DNA of 64,000 nt, taken from assembly GCA_934045075.1 (NCBI GenBank), contig OW203740.1:14670346-14734345 (forward strand), written 5' to 3'. The position numbers and the translations under genes were made by a program. How positions within the stretch are numbered: position 1 is the stretch's first letter; each line of letters starts with the position of its first letter. The stretch comes from Yponomeuta sedellus (Eukaryota > Arthropoda > Insecta > Lepidoptera > Yponomeutidae). Positions 20,448-31,466 of this stretch are shown here, in pieces. The notes beneath the pieces were generated by a model. That model made no database searches. It was not told where the DNA came from and was given only the letters and a program-made list of their open reading frames with translations.

Positions 20448-20854
20448 TACTCAACCTACTGGTGCGTGTGTGGTATCCATTACGCGAAGCGGACGGAAAA
20501 AGCGTACGGAGCAACCAACGGTGTATGTAATTGATTAACAGTTTGAGAACCAGTTCGACGAATGACTGACGGCAGCTGCCACTCGAACAAACCGACGACT
20601 GTCGGGAATTATACACGATGATTATTTCGAAGTCTCAATAATACATGTTTACGCTGTGCGCTGCGTCACTTGAAATACTTTTTGCCGGTTTTTTTTAATA
20701 TGTACAGTCGGCAGCAAGTACATCTTTACATTTTTGTTGCAAAGTCGAATTTAACGTCCTCAACCTACTGGTGCGTGTGTGGTATCCATTACGCGAGGCG
20801 GACGGAAAAAGCGTACGGAGCAACGGTGTATGTAATTGATTAACAGTTTGAGAA
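20448..20854. repeat. Spaced direct duplication of about 100 bp
   Basis: The segment from 'ctcaacctactggtgcgtgt' to 'attgattaacagtttgagaa' occurs at 20448-20551 and again at 20759-20854, with a few small differences (an 'accaacgg' to 'acgg' shortening). About 200 bp of unrelated sequence separates the copies. Neither copy matches a repeat elsewhere in the window. Confidence 0.9.
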
Positions 20855-21002
20855 GATTAGGTTGCACTTAAGTAAAGGGCACAAAGTAACATTTTAGAAA
20901 CCACTTTTCTTTAAAAATTACGTAATTTAGAAAAACGAAACCATCAGGCCAACGTTTATCAAAAGTTACTAGTTTTTAATACAATAACTACATACATACA
21001 TA

Positions 21003-21239
21003 ACCTCACGCCTGTATCCCAGAGGTGTAGGCAGAGAGCAGGGACTGCCACTTGCCACGATCCTGACAGATCACCTTCGCTTCATCAACGTTCATAAGTC
21101 GTTGCATGCACTCACGCCGGTTCCGGGTACTTTTTATCTTTCCCTTTGCTAATACATCCCCTATTTGGTCGATGTAAGTCCGTCTGGGACGTCCCTTACC
21201 AGCCCTTCCAATATTCGCAATATATATACAATAATACAA
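21003..21239 (-). pseudogene. LINE reading-frame tail, GKGRPRRTYIDQIG type
   Basis: The minus strand encodes NIGRAGKGRPRRTYIDQIGD, VLAKGKIKSTRNRRECMQRL and MNVDEAKVICQDRGKWQSLL, then a stop. The basic 'GRPRR.Y.DQI' and 'DR.KW' pattern resembles the C-terminal tails of insect non-LTR reverse transcriptases (assignment by resemblance). The same tail is at 51757-51938 (minus) and, degenerate, at 33110-33255 (plus), next to the minisatellite built from it. Confidence 0.6.
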
Positions 21240-21324
21240 TAACTAAAAATGTTAAATTGTGCAATCGAGACCAGATGCTTCACATAAAAACATAACATAT
21301 ACACACAGGCACATACGTGATCCC

Positions 21325-21442
21325 CAACCCGCATGTCCAGCGTGGGGATTATGGGCATTACCCCCTATGATAGAACAATGTGGCGCTCTTTAGGGTAGGG
21401 CTATGTCCAGCAGTGGACTAGTATAGCCTGACGACGACGACG
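21325..21442 (+). mobile_element. RTE-like LINE 3' end
   Basis: 'ccaacccgcatgtccagcgt', 'gggctatgtccagcagtgga' and 'agcctgacgacgacgac' match in order the copy at 44738-44860. The tail is GAC repeats. Coding is no longer intact. Confidence 0.65.
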
Positions 21443-21460
21443 ACATGCACATAATTATTA

Positions 21461-21637
21461 CATTACTTCTGGCCTCACACCAGGATTTCTGGTTTCCCAC
21501 GCGTGGGAACCAGAAACAGTGACATCACAAACATGTAAACATTCAAGACCTGGTTTTTATTTTGTCCCCAGCCGGGGTTCGAACCCGGGACCTCTTGCAC
21601 GGTAGGCAGATGCACTACCGCTGCGCCACAGAGGTCG
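21461..21637 (-). mobile_element. tRNA-headed SINE (group C)
   Basis: Minus-strand head at 21570-21637 (B-box 'gggttcgaacccc', A-box region 'tggcgcagcggtagtgc'), A/T-rich linker, then 'ggtcttgaatgtttac' and 'ctggttcccacgc'. It follows the RTE-like end by about 20 bp. Confidence 0.82.
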
Positions 21638-21639
21638 TC

Positions 21640-22885
21640 ACATCAAAACAGCCTCAAGTGTTGTTATTTGACATAACACCGCATAGAATTCCGTGTAACG
21701 TTTTTGCTAACCTATATCTATAGATTGCAATAACAAAACCGCTAAAACCGCCGACGGCACCAGAAGGGGGTTATGTTTTTCGAGTGTATGTATGCATGGA
21801 TTGCACCATTAATTACCATTTTATTTATAAGTACGTAATACTGTAAAGTACATACAGTATTACTTACTTTTAAAATAAAGTGGTAATTATTTTGGATTTC
21901 ATAATTTTTATCTTGTATTGCTTTTCTTTGGTCGAATAAACTCATTATCATAATTTATGTTAATGCTACCAAAGAAAATGGTATTAATGAAGTTTAATTC
22001 ATCGTTTAATACCCTTGTTGGCGGTAAAATACAAAAGGAGTTTAATTAATAAAATATGTTGTCTTCGATCAAGATTGTAAAAACGCCATGTTAATTTATC
22101 AGTTAATTAATCTGCTACGCAGATATTATTTATCAGAGAAAATAATCTAATTTCTTACTACTATCATAATAGCGAAAGTTTGGATGTAGATATGGATGTC
22201 TGTTATGCTGACGTCAGAAGGCCTGAACCGATCTGGGTGAAATTTTGCACAGACATAGAGTATAGTCTTGATTAGACATATGCTACTTTTTACCTTATGC
22301 AAAAAAAGAGTAACTCAAAATTTGCAAGACATGTCTAATGGCTGTGTATACAGTCATCACCCGTCTCAAGCAGTGTGTAAATAGTATGACAATGCAACAC
22401 ACATTGCATAGACAAAAAACTACAGATTGACTTGTAGGAAGACTCTACGCAAAAAAATATGGACTCTATTCCTATGCCGCACAGTTTCAATTTCATTGAC
22501 GTCACATTCTTTTAATTTTACTAGTGAAAAGTGTGATATTCTATAGTTGAAGCCTTGTCAAAGGAAGGACAATCTATTGTTTACTATGACAAATCAATAT
22601 ACATTGCATAGTCGATTAACAAGAAGGAAGTCAGCTACGCAAAAAACCATGTAAGAGGCCCAGATGGCAGTTTCCAGGGCAGTTGGCGAAAAAAGCATTT
22701 AGCGACAGCTCCATTTAGCGTAATAAAACTGTTGGCAACGTAGCTCCTAGCGTGTCCTCGTGACATCAATAATCATAGCACGGCGTGCCGTTGGGGATGT
22801 ACTTCGATCGACATGCTAATTTACCGACCCATGAAGGTTTCTTTCATACTCTACAAATATTCTATCGCTAAATGTTGCATTCGTT
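21640..22885. other. AT-rich DNA with a dispersed-repeat fragment
   Basis: At about 22160-22260, 'gcgaaagtttggatg' and 'gaaccgatctgggtgaaatt' match the other end of the widespread arthropod repeat whose start resembles 36943-37107. The rest has no gene or repeat I recognise. Confidence 0.4.
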
Positions 22886-23236
22886 ATCAACCTTTGTATG
22901 CCCCCACTGCAGGGGCACGGGTCTCTTCCTGCATCGCAGGAAGGTTAAGCCATACTCCACCACGGGGGCCAAGTCCGGGTTGGTGAAGGATTGTAAGACA
23001 GTGGCGAGCCTTACTTTCAGGAGTTATCAAGCCGCCCATAAGGCCTCTGACATGGCTTAACGACAGCCATTGCATGACAGCCGGCACCAACGGCTTAACG
23101 TGCCTTGCGAAGCACGGAAGCGCTCGGAAAAATGTAGCGGTAGTCACGGGACGATCACCTATCCTGCACCTGACCGCGCCTGTTGTAGCTTAACTCAAGT
23201 GATTGATTCCAATCACTCTGTTCGCCTAGGCCACGA
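22886..23236 (-). mobile_element. 5S-rRNA-type SINE, full-length
   Basis: Minus strand: head near 23130-23236 ('gttaagctacaacaggcgcg', 'aggataggtgatcg'), body, and 3' end at 22886 (GTTGATAACG). The box C-like sequence has a change (GATAGG for GATGGG) relative to the best copies. Confidence 0.82.
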
Positions 23237-23295
23237 AATGTTGTATTAGTTGATCCTTTTCATGTAGCCCATATAAGTACCAATGCAGAGCACAG

Positions 23296-23912
23296 GCCAG
23301 GCCGTAGATTCTGTTAATGCATAGTAGTAGTATTGGCCTTTTTGCATCTACTTAATGAGATGATTTATACAGCGTCCAGTGGTATCTTCACTCACACACT
23401 AGATGGGTGAAGGGACCACTCCGACGCTGTAGTGCCTGGGACATGGTTTTATAGATGGTTTTTAGGCTTGCCCAGCACCTATACCATCCTGACAGCTTAG
23501 TCGGCCTAGCCCACAGGAAAGACTAGTCAATACGTGCGGAGCCAACCAAGCCGCGGGTTTCCTCACGATGTTTTCCTTCACCGTTAGCGTGTGGTATTGC
23601 GACTGCAAATTCGCAAATGTACGTAACTTTGAAATTAAACAAAGTCATTGGTACATGCCCGCACTCGGGATCGAACCTGGGGCTTTCGCTTGCCAGTCCA
23701 TGGTTCTACCCACTGAGCTACCACCGCTTATGCATATGCTTATGCATAGTAGTACAATGACAACTGTGTAAACATGGCGATTTCATTTCATACCTGCTTT
23801 AAGTCCGCATCAAACCTTCAAAGCGGCAATGGTATTAAAAAAAACACGTCACCTGACCCGGCCATGTATCTGTCATTGTACTGTAATGCACTAACAGAAT
23901 CGAGGCCCTGAT
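23296..23912. mobile_element. Foldback element split by a SINE
   Basis: Left end 'gattctgttaatgcatagta' and the right end (reverse complement 'gattctgttagtgcattac') are inverted relatives, each followed by a TACAATGACA and ACATGGC module. A SINE at 23332-23731 is nested near the left end and is flanked by duplicated 'atgcatagtagta'. Half-copies occur at 5058-5135 and 61776-61865. Confidence 0.65.
23332..23731 (-). mobile_element. tRNA-headed SINE (group B variant), with target duplication
   Basis: Head on the minus strand at 23655-23731 (A-box 'tagctcagtgggtagaacc', B-box 'aggttcgatcccg'). The body includes the family block 'ggtgaaggaaaacatcgtga', then a long distinct 3' part ('ttggttggctccgcacg', 'ggtgctgggcaagccta', 'ggtcccttcacccatc'). 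Target duplication 'atgcatagtagta' flanks it. A headless relative is at 28150-28460. Confidence 0.8.
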
Positions 23913-24050
23913 CTCAGAGAGAGAGAGAGAGAGAGTTGGGCTCAATTACCACGCGTGCCCACCGCGGATTGGCAAGCGCTGAGATATTTGAACACCTCAG
24001 ACACTCACGTTTCCTCACGATGTTTTCCTCGGTTAGCGAGTTGTATTGCT
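23913..24050 (-). mobile_element. Group B SINE, truncated, with GA expansion
   Basis: 'accacgcgtgcccaccgcgg', 'caagcgctgagatatttg' and 'cacgatgttttcctc' are the group B body on the minus strand. The usual CTCTCTCTGAG block has expanded to a GA run (about 23915-23935). Confidence 0.65.
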
Positions 24051-24224
24051 AAGAGATTAAAACAGTTCTCTTCACTGTGTGAGGTAAGCGCAATCCACAG
24101 GTTTCCGAAAACCTGCGCCGACCCATTCCTCTGACCTATCAGTCAGCGCCCATTCGCCCACTGCTGTACAATTAGACTAAGGCACGAAGCTTCCTTCGGT
24201 CCTCGTCCACCCTCATGCAGCAGC

Positions 24225-24408
24225 AAAAACGACCTTTCGGGTTCGAATTCCGGCTGGGGACAAAAAAAACGCGGGTTTTGGATTCTTACATGTTTGTGAT
24301 GTCTCTGCTTCTGGTTCCCACGTCACAGAGTATCCTAGTGTGGGGCCTGTTACGGACGGCGAAGAAGCAATGTATGTGCCGGTATGTAAATGTTATGTTA
24401 TAATGTTA
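24225..24408 (+). mobile_element. Group C SINE, head truncated
   Basis: Begins within the T-arm ('gggttcgaattccggctgg') and continues with the A-rich linker, 'gggttttggattcttacatg' and 'ctggttcccacgtcacag'. A 16-bp insertion ('tgttacggacggcgaa') interrupts the 3' block at about 24348. Confidence 0.75.
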
Positions 24409-24769
24409 AATTGCCTAAGATCCCGAGCGTAAAACTAGCAAAAACTTTGGATGGCAATGACAGCAATCAGGCAGAATGACACGATGACAACTTCGTAACA
24501 TAAGTACGTGTTCGAATACTTGTGTATTTCCCTCTGTAATTGAAGGAAGCTTGCTTCCGAGCGGCCATGATTGTGTCATTACTCGGTTCGCTCGTGCCTT
24601 CCTCTATCGTGGCTCAACATTCGAACTGATCGATAGCGACGTAAATTGAATGGGGATTTTTTTATTGTTCAAAGTACTACGGTTGTGATGTAGTAAAGCG
24701 TTTTATTATAAATAATAAAACTGCACCGAGTTCAACTTTGTGCTTTATTTAAATGTGTTTGTTTATTTT

Positions 24770-24955
24770 ATTCATAATATAAACTGGACAAAAACAGAAT
24801 AAGCAGATAAAAATAGTCAGGTCTAGTCGAAATGTGAAGACGTAAGTAATGCTAAAAATTAAATCTCAAAAATGGGTGACGTAAATTTTGAAAATGATAG
24901 ACAGAATTAAAGAAATATAAAAAACGGTGTAAAGTGGTTTGCACCGTTACACGGT
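24770..24955. repeat. Dispersed repeat shared with 35075-35280
   Basis: 'aatagtcaggtctagtc', 'atctcaaaaatgggtgacgt', 'gaaaatgatagacagaatta' and 'gtttgcaccgttaca' occur in the same order in both places. No coding potential seen. It could be a piece of a larger element whose other parts are absent here. Confidence 0.65.
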
Positions 24956-25096
24956 CTTATTTATAAATGAAAAATAAGTAAAATAAAACCTTTTTTGGCA
25001 TTTTGACCTTTTGATGAATCACAAAAAGTTTAGTTACAATTGACCTTAAAGATGATAAAAGCATTCGAAGATTAACACCGTAGATAATTATAGTTT

Positions 25097-25215
25097 ACTA
25101 GCTGACCCCGTCTAGTAAACGTTTATTTTGTTAATTAGCCTGCGACCAATGTAAGACCTACCAAATTGACACAAAAAAATCGTGATAGTCGGTGTAGCCG
25201 TTTCAGAGGAGTTCG
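25097..25215 (+). repeat. CTAGCTGACCC-type repeat, diverged
   Basis: 'tactagctgaccccgt' start followed by diverged sequence ('gtagccgtttcagagg' near the end). It abuts a short hairpin (25210-25253, arms 'agttcgataacaactacat'). Confidence 0.45.
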
Positions 25216-25252
25216 ATAACAACTACATACGACTGTATGTAGTTGTTATCGA

Positions 25253-25616
25253 ACTGTTAGCTTTTAGAATATACCTCGGGCTCTAGAGTAGGCTTCGGTT
25301 TTAGCCGAAAGCACACGAGTATAACACTACTTCCTGCTCTGTATAAAACTTTTCTTCGCTATTTTGAAAAGCTTTGTGAAATGAAGTGTGATATTAGTTC
25401 TGATATTTCTATTAGCGTTGATTTTTCAATAGTCAGATAACTTTTATCTGAGGAAGAAAAATGGCGGTTTGACATAATTTTCATACATAAGCTGTCAAGC
25501 CGCCATTTTTATTCCTCGGATAAAAGTTATCTGACTATTGAAAAATCAGCCCTTACACGAATATATCGGATTCTATTCGATAGTAGCCGAGGTATATTCA
25601 AAAAGCTAACAGATTG
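25253..25616. mobile_element. Miniature TIR element with inner palindrome
   Basis: Outer inverted ends 'ctgttagctttt.agaatatacctcgg' (25253-25280) and its mirror (25587-25616) enclose a second, longer dyad at 25419-25548 ('tgatttttcaatagtcagat' and its reverse complement, arms ~55 bp). No frame. The left third recurs at 60470-60572. Confidence 0.75.
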
Positions 25617-26009
25617 TACAAGAGTTGTTTATATTTTAGATAATCCAGCATGCAATTTTTCCCAGATAGAATTTAACTCTCGGCGGGAGTGTAGATTGTT
25701 TTTTTATTAACAGCATGTACCAGTATGAATAGATCCTATATTGCTGATAAATTCGGAAAATAAACGAGCACCGCGAAGTTCCTTCCAAGTGTAAACAACA
25801 ACAAGCTTTTTGCTTGACATGACTGTCTGTATAAGCTTCTTATCAGACGGTTACAAGTTACGTTGCGGAGGGTTTATAATCAGGAATAAAATAGCGAGTT
25901 GACTTTGTAAATCACTTAATCATCCAATCACTCCTGTTTTAAATCAGTTGTAACTTCATTTTAAGGGTAAACACTCGATTCCACTGAAAACAGTGAAAAC
26001 GGCTTTTTA

Positions 26010-26060
26010 TATATGTATATTTTTTTTATATGTATATATAAAAAAAATATACATATATTT
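26010..26060. repeat. AT-only perfect palindrome
   Basis: 'atatatgtatattttttt' and its mirror form a 50-bp dyad of A and T with few G or C. It may extrude as a cruciform. Likely simple-sequence in origin. Confidence 0.7.
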
Positions 26061-27117
26061 AATAATGGAATATATGTATATTAACAAAACAGATATTTGA
26101 GTCTATTTAGACCATAAAGATAAAATCGAAACTAAACCGATTTTCTAATTATTTTTTTTTTGTGAGAAGCCCTTATACTTTCCACTACAAAGGACATGTT
26201 TTTATAAATAAGCTTGTTAAAATGTAAGTGCCAAGGTAGGTAGGTACACAAGGCGTAACTCTTTCGAACAAACATCACTCCGTTTGCACAGCGCCAGTTA
26301 GACACACATTCCATTGTAGAAAACACAATGGCCTTCGTTTACTTCAAAGTATTCCTAATATTCAAAAGCATTACAAGCAAATACTCCAACAACCCGGCGA
26401 AATGTTTACGGACTTTTATAACCGGCTTTCCACAACGATGATACAGCCAGCGTTTGATCATACGAAACAACATTTTATTGGTGCTCGCAAAGAATTCAAT
26501 ATTATGTAACGATCCCATTTCACTCGGCATCCCGCCAGACAAAGAGAGGGAGGCTCCACTGCTTTCATTTCCCAGTTATTCCGGCTGAGATTTCTGCATC
26601 CATCTAAAACGTGATGGTTATGAAAAAAGCGAGACAACTCCGGATGAATATTATAAAGAGCATCATCCCTGGAATTGGCGCAGGTACCCGGGTGGATTAA
26701 TTCGTGTAATTTAAAGTTGGCTACCAGGAGAACATGGGAGCGAGCAGGTATTCAGCTCGTCAAAGCTGGGTGGGGGAGGGAGACGGGGAGGGTGGCGTCG
26801 GGGGTGCGAGGGAGAGGCGGATATTTCATCGAGTCCGGGTACAAGATGGCAGTCGTTTGCGGTTGATAGTTTATGGTTATTGCGAGTGAGCGCGACGCGG
26901 GCGGAGCGGCTTTATCACATTGTTAGCGTTGTTATCCGCGTCCACCGGATTAACTCGAGATCACGGCTTCGCTCCTCGGACAATGCTTCTCGTAATAGCT
27001 TCTTCATTTACACGATAATCATCAGCTATTATTAAAAGCGCGCGCCGCGTTGAGCAATGCGACTCTCTATGGATTCACTCACGTCCGCCTGTGGACATTC
27101 TCGACTTACTCTAGTTC
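26061..27117. other. Unique island with GC-rich stretch
   Basis: No repeat family. 26640-27080 is GC-rich and has a 63-codon glycine/arginine-rich frame of no recognised kind. It could be regulatory DNA of a host gene; there is no direct sign. Confidence 0.35.
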
Positions 27118-27193
27118 CAGTTCGATCTGAGATTTTAGAACTTGGCCTCATAACCTTTGTATATAGCAAGCGCTGATGTACCTCGGACACTAA
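27118..27193 (-). mobile_element. Group B SINE, left part of a split copy
   Basis: Matches 'atctgagattttagaactt', 'tagcaagcgctgatgta' and 'cctcggacactaagg' of the body. The rest (28107-28145, 'aaggtctcacaacatttttc') is separated by the 913-bp element inserted at the CTAA. Confidence 0.65.
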
Positions 27194-28106
27194 GGCCGAT
27201 ATTCAAAAACGATTATGAGCGTGAGCTCAATGTGAGTCCGGGTCCTGCAACTATCAAAATGAAAGTCTCAGGGATAATTTGTATTCACAGTTGAGTTTGA
27301 GATACCAAAAATTGAGCGCAAGCTAAGCTGAGACTGAGTAGTGGATTTCGGCGACTTAGCTCAGACTCAAGGTGGCAATGACGAAGAAAGTGGCGACACC
27401 TGTAGGCAATTCGAGAAATCTAACTTGTTGTGAAGTAACCTTTTTTTTATTCACAATCAGTGTTGACAGATTAGGCGATTTATCGCCATTTGGGCTTGGC
27501 AACCGGTAGCGTCAAAAACTGTAACTACAGATTACACGCCCGAGTAAGTTTAGCTTGGGCTGTGGCTTAGCCGAGTTCGAGTCGAGATATTGACTGTGAA
27601 TACAAAATTCTTGAGTCTTCGTTCAGATTGCCCAACCGATGCTCAGCTTAGTTCACGTTAAGTGTAGCTCAACGCTGTGTTTCTGAATATCAGCCTTAGC
27701 TCAGACTCAGGGTGGCAATGACGAAGAAAGTGACGACACCTGTATGCTTTAATTCTTGTTCTGAGCCTGTAGGCAATTCGAGAAATCTAACTAACATGGT
27801 TGTGAAGTAAACTTTTTTTTTCACAGTCAGTGTTGCCAGATTAGGCGATTTATCGCCATTTGGGCTATCTCTGAGGATGAAATGGAGACCTGAATTGGCA
27901 ATTGGCAACCGGTAACGTCAAAAACAGTACCACAGATTACTACAGATTGCAGGAGTAAGTGTAGCTTGGGCTGTGGCTTAGCTGAGTTCGAGTTGAGATA
28001 TTGACTGTGAATACAAAATTCTTGAGTCTTCGTCGAGATTGTCCAACCGATGCTCAGCTTAGTTCACGTAAAGTGTAGCTCAACCCTGTGTTTCTGGATA
28101 TCGGCC
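27194..28106. mobile_element. Dimeric TIR element, Harbinger-like, inside a SINE
   Basis: TIRs GGCCGATATTCAAAAAC (27194-27210) and the mirror at 28090-28106 match at 15 of 17 positions. The flanking TAA (27191-27193 and 28107-28109) is the target duplication, which fits PIF/Harbinger-type elements. Inside, a block of about 340 bp occurs twice in tandem, offset 27353 to 27695, with an internal TIR-like end at about 27678-27694. No transposase frame; the 70-codon minus frame is a chance one. Confidence 0.7.
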
Positions 28107-28145
28107 TAAGGTCTCACAACATTTTTCTTCACAGTTAACTTTGGC
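28107..28145 (-). mobile_element. Group B SINE, right part of split copy
   Basis: Continues the SINE body interrupted at 27193 ('gtctcacaacatttttcttc'). Confidence 0.55.
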
Positions 28146-28149
28146 GTCA

Positions 28150-28460
28150 TCTTCGTAATGAGATGATTTATACTGTGTCCAGAGGCACCTTCACACACAC
28201 TAGATGGGTGAAGGGACCATTCGGATGCTTCTTTGCCTGGGAAATTGTTTTTAGATGGAGTAGGCTTGCCGAGCACCTATAACATCCTGACTGCTTAGTC
28301 GGCCTAGCCAACTGGAAAGACAAAACAATATATGCTGAGCCAACCAAGCCACGGGTTTCATCAAGATGTTTGTCGTCACGGTTAGCGTGTGATATTGCTA
28401 CAAAAAATTCGCAGAGTCGTACGAGTACATTACCGACTTTGAAAATAAACAAAGTCATTG
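28150..28460 (-). mobile_element. Group B variant SINE, headless
   Basis: Follows the copy at 23332-23731 block by block ('atgagatgatttatac', 'tagatgggtgaagggacca', 'gcttagtcggcctagcc', 'ttagcgtgtgatattgc') but lacks the tRNA head. Confidence 0.7.
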
Positions 28461-28569
28461 CTATGAGTTTTATGAGCCTGGTCATCATATCACTTGGTAT
28501 CCTAGTTTGGGACCATGACAAGTGATTGCGCAGTTTGCAAGTTATTATTATCCTAGGAAGTAAGGCTTG

Positions 28570-29484
28570 CTGGAGGTGTGTTCAGTAGCGTTTATGAGCT
28601 TTTAATTAAAACAAGCCCGGCCCGTAAGTGTCTCGGGCCGACTTCAAAGAGGGCGGGCGCGGCAGCTTAATAATAAATCTCGCCGGGATAAAAGAGGAAT
28701 ATCTGAATATAAATTATGCGGTCCCGTAATTCATGCGTGTGTAACCACTGTGCGATCGATTGGGGCAAATAGCCTGTTCGTATGTTCCGAGGTTATTGCA
28801 TTTTCTTCTTTTCTACCAAACTGGGACAGCGAAGAAGGGTTATGTTTTTGGCGTTTGTATTGTGTTTCTTTAGGACCACATAGAAGCCAAACTACTTGAC
28901 CGTTGTGATATCAGATATCAGATATCAGATATCAGAGAGATATCAAATATCTGACCTCTATGCAAAGGCACCAAAAATTTTCAAATGAAATATAAAACCG
29001 ACTTCAGTACAGTAAGACACTAAAAACGAAATAATTAAAACTAAGATGACCTCTATGAAATACGTATACAATATAAGTAATTATTGTAGAAGTATATTTT
29101 GAAATCTGAGGCCAAAGGGTATGTGCTGATCTGAAATTTGGCACCGACTCCAAGATATACATACTTCTACAATACCTACCTACCTACATTTATAAGTTTT
29201 ATAATACCTACATTTATAAGTTTTCCGAATTTAGAGTAGATACTTGTTTTAACTATTTCTGCGTTTTAGTGCGTTAGGGTACTAAAAATCAAAATAAAAA
29301 AATTAGACAAACTTAAGAGAAAACTAAAAAAAGCGCAGTCGGGATGAGTGTGCGACGGACGCGTAAACCAGCGTCCACAAAAAAGGGACGTGGGTCGGGG
29401 GCGCGGCAAAGACGCGACCCTTCTGCGTGGGAGCTGACTTAGAGATATTTTTTTATTATTCCGACCAAACTAAACTCCAAAGTC
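28570..29484. other. Unique DNA with small tandem repeats
   Basis: A 7-bp repeat (ATATCAG, four units) is at 28908-28935, and a 21-bp duplication ('taatacctacatttataagt') is at about 29170-29222. GC-rich patch 29335-29440. No gene. Confidence 0.45.
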
Positions 29485-29580
29485 TAAGTCACATCCCGCG
29501 TCTCCTGCCAATGCGACCCAAAATAAGTATATGCGAAGTCAAGCCATTTGTTCAAGTTATTTGCCGGGCATTATACATCA
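29485..29580 (+). repeat. Dispersed repeat shared with 7955-8060
   Basis: Modules 'atgcgacccaaaataag', 'ttgttcaagttatttgccgg' and 'gcattata' align with the minus strand of 7955-8060. Confidence 0.45.
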
Positions 29581-29788
29581 GAGTGTACAGGCGTGCCTTG
29601 CCTCGAGGTTAACGGTTCGACAATAAATCTCAGAGAACGCTAACTCTGATTTACGGAGAGTCGGCCAACGAACGCACACACTGGACCCGTCCTTTTCTGT
29701 TTACAGAACAGCCCCGTACTCTTGACATTATTGTGTTCAAATTGCGTCACAATTAAATGCCATAAGTCGGTAAAACTTCATTATTATC

Positions 29789-29940
29789 ATCAACCCAATA
29801 TGTCCCCACCGAGGGGCAAGGGTCTCTTCCCTAGGAAAGGTATAGGCCATACTCCACCACGGGGGCCAAGTCCGGATTGGTGGAGGCTTGCAAGACTAGT
29901 GGCTGGTCTTAGTGTCAAAGTTTTCAAGGCTTAACGACTT
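29789..29940 (-). mobile_element. 5S-rRNA-type SINE, 3' half
   Basis: 'atgtccccaccgaggggcaa', 'accacgggggccaagtccg' and the middle block to 'aaggcttaacgact'. The 5S head is missing. Confidence 0.7.
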
Positions 29941-30029
29941 AGTAAACGTTTTAGTTGCAGGAAATAGCATAAAACTTGAGAGCAAAGCTGAAAGTCTACT
30001 TAATTATTATTATTAATGCGATTACTGCA

Positions 30030-30168
30030 TATAAGAAAAAAAAACTCCAGGTCTTGGATGTTTACATGTTTGTTCTGTCGTTGTTTCTGATTTCCACGAC
30101 ACAGGTTATCCTAGTGTGGGGCCAGAAGTAATGAATGTGCCTGTATGTAAATGTTATGTTATGTTGTT
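30030..30168 (+). mobile_element. Group C SINE, headless
   Basis: Starts at the A-rich linker, then 'aggtcttggatgtttacatg', 'ttccacgacacag' and 'ggggccagaagtaatg', with a TGTTATGTTAT tail. Confidence 0.75.
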
Positions 30169-30786
30169 ATTATAAGTAAATCCAACAATGGCAACGCGGC
30201 GGACTTAATGCTGTAAACATTTTGTACCAGCCAACCGCTACTTTAGCCATAGCTTTGGGCACAGAGAAAACTTTGGCTAACTTATTCAATAAATGTACTC
30301 AATGGGAAACTTGCTCCCAAACTTAAAATGGAGTTGTATATTGTATGATAGAGGCATTGCTCGTATACCACAGAACACATAGAAAAACTTTGGATGAAAA
30401 ATAACCATAAAATTATTATTTGGTACAGCTTCTTAATCGCCTCCTGAGATGAACCTGACCTTGAAAACCATAGCAGCAATCTATTATATCTACTACTAAT
30501 CTATCTACCGTTTTTATGGTCAGAACGGAAGCGGTTAAATGCCATATTTGATGAGAATTTCAGAAATGTTATCATTTACTCCCCAAATTTCGCTTACGGT
30601 ACAAGACCTTCCAGGTTTAGGACTGCCAACCTCATACACACATTTGAATACATCTTCTGAAGATATTACAATACTAAAGTGGTCTGAACTTGGTAACGTA
30701 TGATGTAAGATTAACGACGGCCCACGGCCTACTACACACATACTCAGTTGCATTAAATATGACTTTGTAATAAATTGTAAAGGTTA
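30169..30786. other. No gene or clear repeat seen
   Basis: Moderately AT-rich unique sequence with short frames only. Confidence 0.3.
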
Positions 30787-30893
30787 AAGAAACCAACCCG
30801 GACTTGGCCCCCTTGGTGGAGTATGGCTTAACTTTCCTGTAATGCAGGAAGATACACGTGCTCCAGCAGTGGGGACATACAAGGGTTGATATG
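30787..30893 (+). mobile_element. 5S-rRNA-type SINE, 3' third
   Basis: 'aacccggacttggcccccttgg' region to 'acatacaagggttgatat'. Truncated on the left. Confidence 0.7.
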
Positions 30894-31417
30894 GTGTAAA
30901 GGCTAATCTGGTACCCGAAACACGAGTGGATACATGCAACGTCGATTGAGTATTGTCTGACGACCAAGAGTTCTGGGAGGATCGTGGCAAAAAGCAAAAC
31001 CTGGTCTAAGCTTACCCCTCCAAGATACCGGGGTGATTTTATGTAATGTAATGTTGATTGCTAACGACTGTACATTTTACAGTTGCTAATTAACGCCGAC
31101 TTGGGCCAATACTACTTTGAGACCTTTCCACTTCACAAAAGAATCTCCTACAGAGACAGTTGTTAATTTCCCGTCGAGTTGCTTTTTACCGTTAGGCCTC
31201 GCATTCCTATCCAATTTTTACACGCGAAAACATTATCTATATATTAAACAAAAACTTAAGCGACTTGAGGGTTGACCACCTGCCCATAGTTCAATGACTC
31301 GCCAATTCAGTCTACCACGTGACCACGGCAACTGCAACGTTACTGAAACGTTAGGAATTACGGAATTAGACCATTTAACATACCTAGTTATAACTATTAT
31401 TTTATAATTTATTATTT

Positions 31418-31466
31418 TGTATTTGTTGTTTTTCCAGTGTACAACAAACAATATTCTTATCTTATA
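31418..31466 (+). mobile_element. LINE 3' tip
   Basis: 'tgtatttgttgtttttccag' and 'tgtacaacaaacaatattct' match the LINE end at 34000-34045. The upstream 31255-31417 may be more of the same UTR but is diverged. Confidence 0.45.
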
